From Pseudomonas fluorescens (GTDB lineage: Bacteria; Pseudomonadota; Gammaproteobacteria; Pseudomonadales; Pseudomonadaceae): a stretch of 44,563 nucleotides of DNA. The notes below the pieces were generated by a model. That model made no database searches. It was not told where the DNA came from and saw only the letters and a list, made by a program, of their open reading frames with translations. Positions 16,007-22,955 of the stretch are shown here, one piece after another; the first letter of the stretch is position 1; each line of letters opens with the position of its first letter. The stretch lies in NCBI RefSeq assembly GCF_000968015.1, contig NZ_LACH01000066.1:1-44563 (forward strand), given 5' to 3'. The translations under genes were made by a program, and so were the position numbers.

Positions 16007-17131
16007 ATGTCTTCCAATAAAACCCTCGCTTTGGCCCTGTGCTTCGCTATTACCGGTTGCGCACAAACCCCACAAAATGACTCGGATGGCAGCAGCTGGT
16101 GGCCGTTCGGGTCCTCCGACAAAGTCGCCGCTAAAACCCCGGCTCCAGCTCCGGCCCCGGCACCTCTGAAGCCTGCGGCAACCGCGCCGGTGGCCAAGAC
16201 TGAAAGCGCCAGTCATTGGTACTGGCCGTTCGGCTCCGATGACAGTGCCGACAAGACGCCAGCCAAGCCTGAGGTGAAAGCTGAAGCCAAGCCTGAAGCC
16301 AAACCGGTCGAGGTGGCCAAGGCCAAGACTGAGGCCGATGCAGGTGGCAAATGGTGGTGGCCGTTCGGCGGCAAAGAGCAAAGCACCGCTAAAGTCGTGC
16401 CAATGCCTGATCCTAAAGTTACCCAAGCCTGGCTCGACGACTACGAACCGCGCCTGCGCGAAGCGATCAAGGGCAGCAACCTGCAACTCGAGCGCCGTGA
16501 AAACGTGCTGGTGGTGACCGCGCCTGTAGAGGGCTCGTTCAACCCTGACCGTCCGGCCATGCTGCTGCCGGTGACTCTCGGCCCGTTCACTCGCGTCGCG
16601 AAAATCCTTGAAGTCGATCCGAAAACTGCCGTGCTGGTTCTCGGTCACAGTGATACGTCGGGCTCCGCACCGGCCAACGTGAAACTGAGCCAGGAACGTG
16701 CCCAGGCCGTGGCAGCGATTTTCCGCCTCAGCGGTCTGCAACGTGATCGCCTGATGCTGCGCGGTATGGGTGGCGAAGCCCCGCGTGCTGCCAACGACAG
16801 CAATGAAGGCCGTGCCTTGAACCGTCGCGTCGAACTGCTGGTGACCCCGCAAAACACCATGGTCGCGTTGCTGAGCAAGTACAACATGCCAGCCCCGGCG
16901 CCAGTGAAGTTGGTCGCTGCCCAGGACGCCAAGCCAGTGGTCAAGCCAGTCACTCCGGCACCAGCCGCGAAGAAAGCCGATGTGCCTGCGGCGAAAAAAG
17001 CCCCGGCCAAGAAAGCCGCCGCCAAGAAGGCACCGGCTAAAACCGCGACTCCAGCGAAAAAGACTGCGCCGGCCAAAGCCGCTGCCGACACGAAAAAAGT
17101 CGCCGAATCCGCCGATACTGTAAAAAAGTGA
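16007..17131 (+). CDS. OmpA-like lipoprotein with WPFG repeats and H1-like tail
   Basis: A 374-residue predicted outer-membrane lipoprotein. The signal ends FAITGC (Cys18). The N-terminal 125 residues are a disordered Pro/Ala/Lys linker carrying three aromatic beads, SSWWPFGSS, WYWPFGSDD and WWWPFGGKE. An OmpA domain follows (about 135-285), with VLGHSDTSGSAPANVKLSQERA and ALNRRVELLV keeping the peptidoglycan-binding Asp and Arg. The last 65 residues are an Ala/Lys/Pro tail (AKKAPAKKAAAKKAPAK) like eukaryotic histone H1 or AlgP. A basic tail on a periplasmic protein may bind anionic polymers; that is inference. It lies 24 bases before pdxH and may be co-transcribed with it. Confidence 0.85.
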   Translation: MSSNKTLALALCFAITGCAQTPQNDSDGSSWWPFGSSDKVAAKTPAPAPAPAPLKPAATAPVAKTESASHWYWPFGSDDSADKTPAKPEVKAEAKPEAKPVEVAKAKTEADAGGKWWWPFGGKEQSTAKVVPMPDPKVTQAWLDDYEPRLREAIKGSNLQLERRENVLVVTAPVEGSFNPDRPAMLLPVTLGPFTRVAKILEVDPKTAVLVLGHSDTSGSAPANVKLSQERAQAVAAIFRLSGLQRDRLMLRGMGGEAPRAANDSNEGRALNRRVELLVTPQNTMVALLSKYNMPAPAPVKLVAAQDAKPVVKPVTPAPAAKKADVPAAKKAPAKKAAAKKAPAKTATPAKKTAPAKAAADTKKVAESADTVKK

Positions 17132-17155
17132 TTCGTTAACCAAAAGGAATGCGCC

Positions 17156-17803
17156 ATGACCCAGGGCCTGGCTGATATGCGTCGCGACTACACCCGTGAT
17201 GGCCTGACCGAGGCGCAAGCCCCGGCCGAGCCATTCGCGCTGTTCCATCACTGGTTCGCCGACGCGGTGAAAACCGAGCAGGCGCCGGTGGAAGCCAACG
17301 CCATGACCCTGGCCACTGTCGATCAGGACGGTCGGCCGCATTGCCGCATTCTGCTGCTCAAGGGGCTGGACGAGCAGGGCTTCACCTTCTTCACCAACTA
17401 CGACAGCGCCAAGGGCCAGCATCTGGCCGCGAATCCGTTCGCGGCCATGACCTTTTTCTGGCCGGCCCTGGAGCGCCAGGTGCGCATCGAAGGGCGGGTG
17501 GTGAAGGTTACGCCTGACGAGTCCGACGCCTACTTCCAGGTCCGGCCGCTGGGCAGTCGCCTCGGTGCCTGGGCTTCGCCGCAAAGCCGGGTGATCGCCG
17601 ATCGCGCCGAACTGGAAGCGCTGCTCAAGAACACCGAGCAGCGTTTCAGCGACACGCAACCTCATTGCCCTGAGCACTGGGGCGGTTATCGTTTGTTACC
17701 GGAGCGCATCGAGTTCTGGCAAGGCCGTTCGAGCCGCCTGCACGATCGCCTCAACTATCGTTTGCAGGGCGCCGACTGGATTCTTGAACGTCTGGCACCT
17801 TAA
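17156..17803 (+). CDS. pdxH: Pyridoxamine 5'-phosphate oxidase
   Basis: A cytosolic FMN enzyme that oxidises pyridoxine or pyridoxamine 5'-phosphate to pyridoxal phosphate, the last step of vitamin B6 synthesis and salvage. The 215-residue length matches the family. Landmarks are MTLATVDQDGRPHCRILLLKG (FMN site), FFTNYDSAKGQ, FFWPALERQVRIEG, RPLGSRLGAWASPQS and the C-terminal EFWQGRSSRLHDR substrate loop. AAGGA precedes the ATG. Its 3' end is 5 bases from the stop of the convergent small membrane protein gene. Confidence 0.97.
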   Translation: MTQGLADMRRDYTRDGLTEAQAPAEPFALFHHWFADAVKTEQAPVEANAMTLATVDQDGRPHCRILLLKGLDEQGFTFFTNYDSAKGQHLAANPFAAMTFFWPALERQVRIEGRVVKVTPDESDAYFQVRPLGSRLGAWASPQSRVIADRAELEALLKNTEQRFSDTQPHCPEHWGGYRLLPERIEFWQGRSSRLHDRLNYRLQGADWILERLAP

Positions 17804-17808
17804 ACCGT

Positions 17809-18045
17809 CTACCGATCGGGATAACCTGCCGCAGCGGCTTCAAGCCACTGCGGCAGGTCTCGGCGCTTGATCTTCTGCGCTTGAGCGTTCGCCAGTTGCT
17901 GGAGCATGAACGCCTTTTTCTGATCGTCTTTACCCGCCAGGGCCAACGCCAGATCGCGGTCCATCCAGCGTTTGATCCGCACGTATAGCCACCAGTGGAA
18001 ATACAATCCGGCAACGGTGGTGATGACAATGATGAAGTAATCCAT
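17809..18045 (-). CDS. Small membrane protein, function unknown
   Basis: A 78-residue protein with one N-terminal membrane helix (MDYFIIVITTVAGLYFHWWLYVRI) followed by a basic and then helical cytoplasmic part (DDQKKAFMLQQLANAQAQKIKRR). It appears conserved next to pdxH in Pseudomonas, judging from memory. It is convergent with pdxH. The 3' coding end contains a strong hairpin (17825-17857). No function can be assigned. Confidence 0.75.
   Translation of the reverse strand: MDYFIIVITTVAGLYFHWWLYVRIKRWMDRDLALALAGKDDQKKAFMLQQLANAQAQKIKRRDLPQWLEAAAAGYPDR
17825..17857. terminator. Hairpin inside the 3' coding end, pdxH side
   Basis: CCTGCCGCAG (17825-17834) pairs with CTGCGGCAGG (17848-17857), and GGCTT (17836-17840) pairs with AAGCC (17842-17846). 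The stem lies inside the small membrane protein gene and 22 bases after the pdxH stop. No T-run follows on either strand, so termination is uncertain. Confidence 0.4.
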
Positions 18046-18214
18046 GAAAATCCTTGGTTCTGTGGCGCAGATTGCGGAATTTGCCGCTACTGTGTGTCAA
18101 GTTCGTGGTAGCGCCCTGTACCGGGCCTGAATCAAACCAATTTTATCCGGGCAGGGCCGTGACAGGCGTCAAGCTGCGGAGTTTAATGAATACCTGTCCT
18201 TTGGAGTTGATGCT

Positions 18215-18679
18215 ATGCGTAAGTCTGTTCTGCTGGTTGCTTCCTTTTCCACGATGGCGATGTTGCTCACTGGCTGCCAATCGAGCCTGACCGGTGACTC
18301 CTACTCCCGTGACGAAGCGCGTCGCGTGCAGACCGTTCGTATGGGCACCATCGAATCCCTGCGACCGGTCAAAATCGAAGGCACCAAAACCCCTATCGGC
18401 GGCCTTGCCGGTGCGGCGGTGGGTGGTGTTGGCGGCAGCGCGGTCGGTGGCGGTCGCGGCAGCATCGTTGCTGCAGTTATCGGCGCCGTTGCTGGCGGCC
18501 TGATCGGCTCAGCCACAGAAGAAGGCCTGACCCGCGCCCAAGGCGTGGAAATCACCGTTCGCGAAGACGACGGCAGCATGCGCGCCTACGTACAACAGGT
18601 TCAGGAAAATGAAGTGTTCCGCGTTGGCGAGCGAGTGCGGATTGCCACTGTTGATGGGACTAGCCGCGTTTCGCACTAA
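18215..18679 (+). CDS. SlyB-like glycine-zipper outer-membrane lipoprotein
   Basis: A 154-residue lipoprotein. The signal peptide ends MAMLLTGC, giving Cys21. After a short polar part, residues 60-110 form a glycine-zipper 2TM domain (PIGGLAGAAVGGVGGSAVGGG and IGAVAGGLIGSATEEG). The C-terminus is a small beta domain (VEITVREDDGSMRAYVQQ, VFRVGERVRIA). This matches the 17-kDa antigen/SlyB family, which stabilises the outer membrane and in enterics responds to magnesium stress. GGAG sits 8 bases before the ATG. A strong terminator follows. Confidence 0.9.
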   Translation: MRKSVLLVASFSTMAMLLTGCQSSLTGDSYSRDEARRVQTVRMGTIESLRPVKIEGTKTPIGGLAGAAVGGVGGSAVGGGRGSIVAAVIGAVAGGLIGSATEEGLTRAQGVEITVREDDGSMRAYVQQVQENEVFRVGERVRIATVDGTSRVSH

Positions 18680-18700
18680 GCGGGAATACGGGTAAAAGAA

Positions 18701-18735
18701 AACCCCGATCAGGTGACTGGTCGGGGTTTTTTGTT
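18701..18735 (+). terminator. Rho-independent terminator after slyB-like gene
   Basis: AACCCCGATCA and TGGTCGGGGTT form the stem, followed by TTTTTGTTT. It separates the rightward lipoprotein gene from the leftward immunity gene and could serve both strands. Confidence 0.88.
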
Positions 18736-18762
18736 TGGGATGAGAAACAGGCGCTGCAATTT

Positions 18763-18993
18763 CTAAACGTTGCAGGTCAGTTGAAAAAGATAGGCTGGGT
18801 CGTATATTTTCTTCCCCAGTATTTCTTCCAAGGCATCAAGCTGCTCGGTCGTGAGGTTGTATCCCTCCCAGCCTTGTTGATCCGTTGTCCATCCCATAAT
18901 TGCTTTTAATTCTTTTTCGTAGCCGTTCGGCAACTCTTCTTCGAATGCGAGGAGTTCGGTTTTTTTATCAAATGCCTCTATAACGTAAATCAT
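18763..18993 (-). CDS. Immunity protein, DUF7683-like, for the adjacent E3-type toxin
   Basis: A 76-residue acidic protein (MIYVIEAFDKKTELLAFEEE, then a short WTTDQQGWEGYNL segment and LEEILGKKIYDP). From memory it resembles the DUF7683 family that often follows S-type pyocin-domain toxins. Its ATG overlaps the toxin stop codon by 4 bases (ATGA), as expected for a coupled toxin-immunity pair. It is more AT-rich than its neighbours, which suggests horizontal acquisition. It does not look like the classical colicin E3 immunity protein. Function is inferred from position. Confidence 0.75.
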   Translation of the reverse strand: MIYVIEAFDKKTELLAFEEELPNGYEKELKAIMGWTTDQQGWEGYNLTTEQLDALEEILGKKIYDPAYLFQLTCNV

Positions 18994-20174
18994 GGTTCTA
19001 CTTTCCTAGTGTTATCCGCTGGTTTGGTCTGCTCGCCAGTAGTCGGATCATATTCACCGAGATGACGGCCACGTTTGTCGTACATCTCGACAGCCCCATG
19101 CTGTGAGTCCCATTCAAAAATTTTCCCATTTGGAGTTTTCCAGCGTTTTCTAAGGCCGCCACCACCTTTAATTGGGGTCTTACGAGTTGCTCTCGTAGCA
19201 TCGGGAAAAGCGGTCAGTCCCTTTGGCGCCGGATAATATTTGTGGTTAGAAACACTGACCACAATATAAACCGGCAACACCCCCGAATTCGCCGGAAACA
19301 CAAGAATGAAATCCTTGTAATCAGGCGGATACACCGGATTCACGATAATGCTGTCAGCCGCTTTCGTCGGCGGATAAACCCAAATGTGCGGTGCTTGTGG
19401 TGCCGCTTCCAAAGCGGGAATACCAAGAATGTCCGAACCATCCACCGCCGGCGTCCAGATCAGCTCAACGCCATCCCCCAGATCCGCCACCTGCCGACTG
19501 TCACGCCAGCTGAACTGCGCGACATCAACCATTTCCCAATCGCGGTTCTTGCCGGTGTAAAACGCATAACCCTTGAGGCTGCCGTCAGCTTGTTGTTCGA
19601 CCTGCAGACGCACACGGGTTCTGGCCTGTTTCAGGGCGCGCAGTTGATCTTCGGTATAGAGCGCACTGTCGCCCAGGTTGGGCGTCCAGAACAGCGCGAC
19701 CACAGTGGCTAATGCGATGGATCCGGCAGCGCCAAGTGCGGCAACTGGAGCGGCGAGAGTCGGGCCATGAAGCGCAAGTCGGCCAATGCCGAGTGAGACG
19801 GTACTGCCACTGATGGTTTCAAGATTCAGCAGCCCGGCGTCGTCTACCTCACGAGCGCCGAACCAGGCGACTTCTCCGTAGTCTTTGAGGCTGTCGGTGG
19901 GCACCATTCCCGAAGGATTCGAGTAATCGATGATGGCGTCCGGCAGCTTGCAGGACTTGGCGAAGACACACCCCGCACGAACGGTTTCGTTCTTTTTCGC
20001 AGCAATCTCACGACTCCGTTCGTAGGCGTCTTGCCTCGCGAGCATGGCGTCGTAAGCGTTTTGTCTAGCATCCCGCGCGGCCAGTTCGGTGGCCGTCATG
20101 AAGCGGTGAGTGACGTGATGCCCGTCGCCTGAGGGTGGGTTCTGAACCCGGGGAATGTCCTTATTGCCAGCCAC
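18990..20174 (-). CDS. Pyocin-S-domain protein with colicin E3-type rRNase domain
   Basis: A 394-residue toxin. An N-terminal region (residues 1-110, with GDGHHVTHRFMTATELAARDAR and a coiled-coil-like helix) and a GCVFAKSCKLPDAIIDY segment lead into an S-type pyocin domain (about 115-325). The C-terminal 65 residues form a cytotoxic domain of the colicin E3 type, with FEWDSQHGAVE; Asp356, His359 and Glu363 match the E3 catalytic Asp-His-Glu spacing. That domain cleaves 16S rRNA in the decoding site. There is no classical receptor-binding domain or PAAR motif, so the delivery route is unclear. The start is GTG at 20174 with AAGGA six bases upstream. The immunity gene overlaps its stop. Confidence 0.85.
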   Translation of the reverse strand: MAGNKDIPRVQNPPSGDGHHVTHRFMTATELAARDARQNAYDAMLARQDAYERSREIAAKKNETVRAGCVFAKSCKLPDAIIDYSNPSGMVPTDSLKDYGEVAWFGAREVDDAGLLNLETISGSTVSLGIGRLALHGPTLAAPVAALGAAGSIALATVVALFWTPNLGDSALYTEDQLRALKQARTRVRLQVEQQADGSLKGYAFYTGKNRDWEMVDVAQFSWRDSRQVADLGDGVELIWTPAVDGSDILGIPALEAAPQAPHIWVYPPTKAADSIIVNPVYPPDYKDFILVFPANSGVLPVYIVVSVSNHKYYPAPKGLTAFPDATRATRKTPIKGGGGLRKRWKTPNGKIFEWDSQHGAVEMYDKRGRHLGEYDPTTGEQTKPADNTRKVEP

Positions 20175-20186
20175 TGATCTTCCTTG

Positions 20187-20238
20187 CGTTCGTACGTCGA
20201 CAGCCCCCAGAAAAGGGGCTGTGCGACGTTAACGAACG
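20187..20238. promoter_or_regulatory. Large hairpin directly before the toxin ribosome site
   Basis: The left arm 20187-20207 is complementary to 20215-20238 in three blocks (CGTTCGT/ACGAACG, ACGTCG/CGACGT, ACAGCCCC/GGGGCTGT), giving a 21-bp stem with small bulges and a 7-base loop. On the minus strand it ends one base before the AAGGA of the toxin and starts about 57 bases after the nhaA stop. It could be the nhaA terminator, although it lacks a T-run, or a toxin leader. Confidence 0.6.
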
Positions 20239-20295
20239 AGGCTGATCGTGGCTGTAGGACGAGTCCTGAATGACTCTAAGAGTTGTCTCTGTTTA

Positions 20296-21483
20296 TCAGG
20301 ATTGCAGCGCGGTGCTCTTGCGACTCGCTGCCGCCGTCACCGCATAACCAATCAATGCGGCCAGAATCGACCCGGTCAAAATCCCCATCCGATCCATCCC
20401 GGCGTATTCATTGACACCCGGTTCAAACGCCAGGGAGCCGACAAACAGACTCATGGTGAAGCCGATGCCGCAGAGGATTGCCACGCCCAGCACCTGGCCC
20501 CAATTAGCGCCTTGGGGCAGGGCGGCGATGCCGATTTTCACCGCCAGCCAGGTCAGGCCGAAGACGCCAAGGGTCTTGCCCAGCAGCAGGCCGACCGCAA
20601 TGCCCATCGGTACGTGGTGGGTGAAGCTTTCGACCGTCACGCCGCTCAGGGACAGGCCGGCGTTGGCGAAGGCGAACAGCGGCAGGATGCCGTAGGCCAC
20701 CCATGGATGCAGGGCGTGTTCGAGGGTCAGCAGCGGCGACGGTTCGGCGTTTTTCGTGCGCAGGGGAATGCAGAAGGCCAGGGTGACACCGGCCAGTGTC
20801 GCGTGAACGCCGCTCTTGAGCACGCAAACCCAGAGGATCAAACCGATGATCATGTACGGCCCGAGCTTGACCACCCCGAGCCGGTTCATCGCGATCAGTG
20901 CCACGATGCACGTCGCGGCCAGAGTCAGCGAAAGGGTCGAGAGCGTACCCGAATAGAAGATCGCAATGACGATGATTGCACCGAGGTCGTCAATAATCGC
21001 CAAAGTCATCAGGAACAGTTTCAGCGACACCGGTACCCGCTTACCCAGCAGGGCCAGTACGCCAAGGGCGAAGGCGATGTCGGTGGCCATCGGGATGGCC
21101 CAGCCACCCAGGGCTGCCGGGTCTTCGCGGTTCAGAAACCAGTAGACCAGCGCCGGCACCACCATGCCGCCAATCGCCGCTGCGCCGGGCAGGACGATTT
21201 GCGACGGTTTCGACAGCTGGCCGTCGAGGACTTCGCGCTTCACCTCCAGGCCGATCAGCAGGAAAAACAGAGCCATCAGGCCATCGTTGATCCACAGCAG
21301 TGCCGGTTTGGCGATTTGCAACGCGCCGACCTGCGCCACTACCGGAGTGTCCAGAAAACTGCTGTAAAGCCACGACAGTGGGGAATTGTTGATGATCAAA
21401 GCCAGGGCCGCAGCGGCAATCAATAACAGTCCGCTGGCAGCTTCCAACTGGAAGAAACGCGTGAAAGTGCTACGCAGAGGCAA
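20296..21483 (-). CDS. nhaA: Na+/H+ antiporter NhaA
   Basis: An inner-membrane antiporter that expels Na+ in exchange for H+, important at alkaline pH and in salt. The 395 residues form about 12 helices. The ion-binding pair is Asp165-Asp166 in LAIIDDLGAI, with Asp135 in MATDIAFALG; family landmarks INDGLMALFFLLIGLEVKRE and GIGFTMSLFVG are present. The start is TTG with GGAGA 6 bases upstream; a nearby ATG is out of frame. It diverges from the cysteine desulfhydrase gene over an AT-rich intergenic region. Confidence 0.95.
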   Translation of the reverse strand: MPLRSTFTRFFQLEAASGLLLIAAAALALIINNSPLSWLYSSFLDTPVVAQVGALQIAKPALLWINDGLMALFFLLIGLEVKREVLDGQLSKPSQIVLPGAAAIGGMVVPALVYWFLNREDPAALGGWAIPMATDIAFALGVLALLGKRVPVSLKLFLMTLAIIDDLGAIIVIAIFYSGTLSTLSLTLAATCIVALIAMNRLGVVKLGPYMIIGLILWVCVLKSGVHATLAGVTLAFCIPLRTKNAEPSPLLTLEHALHPWVAYGILPLFAFANAGLSLSGVTVESFTHHVPMGIAVGLLLGKTLGVFGLTWLAVKIGIAALPQGANWGQVLGVAILCGIGFTMSLFVGSLAFEPGVNEYAGMDRMGILTGSILAALIGYAVTAAASRKSTALQS

Positions 21484-21535
21484 GGTCGCTCTCCATCGAT
21501 GAATTCAAAAGGTGGCACACCCTAACCCGTACCGT

Positions 21536-21584
21536 TAGTTGTTAAAACAAAAGTTATATTCTTTTTTGTTATATACCGTTACAA
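21536..21584. promoter_or_regulatory. AT-rich divergent regulatory region between nhaA and cds1
   Basis: A sharply AT-rich stretch containing AACAAAAGTTATATTC and TTTTTTGTTATATACC, with two TTATAT half-sites 15 bases apart. This resembles the loose AT-rich sites of LysR-type regulators such as CysB, which would suit a cysteine desulfhydrase. No confirmed -35/-10 pair was assigned. Confidence 0.35.
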
Positions 21585-21721
21585 CACGAACGACGGCAAG
21601 GACCTGAGCCTAGCAGTTGTCCGGCGTATTGAACCTCAGCTGTACCTGTGCGTGATGTAGGTTTTTTCCTAAGCTTGTCAGCTGAGCCTTGCAACAAGGC
21701 CGACTCAACGAGAAAACCACC

Positions 21722-22816
21722 ATGAGCGACAACCGACAGTGGGCCCGCGAAGCCATCCGGATCATCGAAGCCGACTTCCAGCGCAGCGCCGACACCCACC
21801 TGATTCCCTTGCCGCTGCCGGGTTTTCCGGGCATCGAGTTATATTTCAAGGATGAGTCCAGCCATCCCACCGGCAGCCTGAAGCACCGCTTGGCGCGCTC
21901 GCTGTTTCTGTATGCGCTGTGTAACGGCTGGCTCAAACCCGGGGCGCCGGTGATTGAAGCGTCCAGCGGTTCGACGGCGATTTCCGAGGCGTACTTCGCC
22001 AGTTTGCTGGGCTTGCCGTTCATTGCGGTGATGCCGGCGACCACCTCCAAAGAGAAGATCGCGCAGATCGCTTTCTACGGCGGCAAGAGTCACTTGGTCG
22101 ACGATCCGACGCAGATCTACGCCGAATCCGAACGCCTGGCTCGCGAACACGATGGGCATTTCATCGACCAGTTCACCTATGCCGAGCGCGCTACCGATTG
22201 GCGGGCGAACAACAACATTGCCGAGTCGATCTTCCAGCAAATGCGTTTCGAGCTGCACCCCGAGCCGACCTGGCTGATTTCCAGCCCCGGCACTGGCGGC
22301 ACCACCGCGACGCTGGGCCGTTACGTGCGTTACCGCCAACATTGCACCCGCGTGCTCTGCGCCGATGCCGAGCGCTCGGTGTTCTTCGATTACTACCAGA
22401 CCGGCGACGCCAGTCTGCGCCTGGATTGCGGTTCGCGGATTGAAGGCATTGGCCGGCCTCGGGTGGAAGCGTCGTTCCTGCCCAAAGTGATCGATGCGAT
22501 GGTCAAAGTGCCGGACGCGTTGTCGCTGGCGGCCATGCATTACCTGGCGCAGCGTTTGGGACGTCGGGTCGGCGGGTCGAGCGGGACCAATCTGATCGGC
22601 GCGTTGATGGCGGCCCAGCAGATGGCGGCGGCGGGGGAGTCGGGGTCAATCGTGGCGATTCTGTGTGATGGCGGCGAGCGCTATGCCACCACCTATTACG
22701 ATCAGGCTTGGCTCAAGGCTCAAGGGTATGAGTTGAGTGGTTTGATGGATGCCGTCGCGGCAAGCGTTGAGCGCGGCGAGCCGCTGCCGGCCAGCGTGCT
22801 GCGCGCCAACATCTGA
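21722..22816 (+). CDS. PLP-dependent L-cysteine desulfhydrase, Cds1 type
   Basis: A 364-residue fold-type II PLP enzyme of the cysteine synthase/CBS family. PLP-binding Lys54 lies in HPTGSLKHRLARSLFLYALC, the substrate loop is EASSGSTAISEAYF, and the phosphate-binding loop is SSPGTGGTTATLG. The C-terminal part has GSSGTNLIGAL and LCDGGERYATTYYD. The overall pattern closely follows mycobacterial Cds1 as remembered, which degrades L-cysteine to pyruvate, H2S and ammonia. The ATG at 21722 is chosen; an in-frame TTG at 21689 lacks support. It diverges from nhaA and is followed by a REPIN. Confidence 0.85.
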   Translation: MSDNRQWAREAIRIIEADFQRSADTHLIPLPLPGFPGIELYFKDESSHPTGSLKHRLARSLFLYALCNGWLKPGAPVIEASSGSTAISEAYFASLLGLPFIAVMPATTSKEKIAQIAFYGGKSHLVDDPTQIYAESERLAREHDGHFIDQFTYAERATDWRANNNIAESIFQQMRFELHPEPTWLISSPGTGGTTATLGRYVRYRQHCTRVLCADAERSVFFDYYQTGDASLRLDCGSRIEGIGRPRVEASFLPKVIDAMVKVPDALSLAAMHYLAQRLGRRVGGSSGTNLIGALMAAQQMAAAGESGSIVAILCDGGERYATTYYDQAWLKAQGYELSGLMDAVAASVERGEPLPASVLRANI

Positions 22817-22840
22817 GATTGTTCAGCACTGAAGATCCAA

Positions 22841-22944
22841 TGTGGGAGCGAGCCTGCTCGCGATGACGGATTAACATTCAACAGAATTGTTGGCTGATCT
22901 ACCGCTATCGTCGGAACGCCGCCCGGAGCAAGCTCGCTCCCACA
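22841..22944. repeat. REPIN, family A, with a diverged right arm
   Basis: The left arm is TGTGGGAGCGAGCCTGCTCG; the right arm ends AGCAAGCTCGCTCCCACA, but the bases before it differ from the usual CATCGCG. It lies between the converging cds1 and COG2509 genes. Confidence 0.85.
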
Positions 22945-22955
22945 AGGGATTTGTA

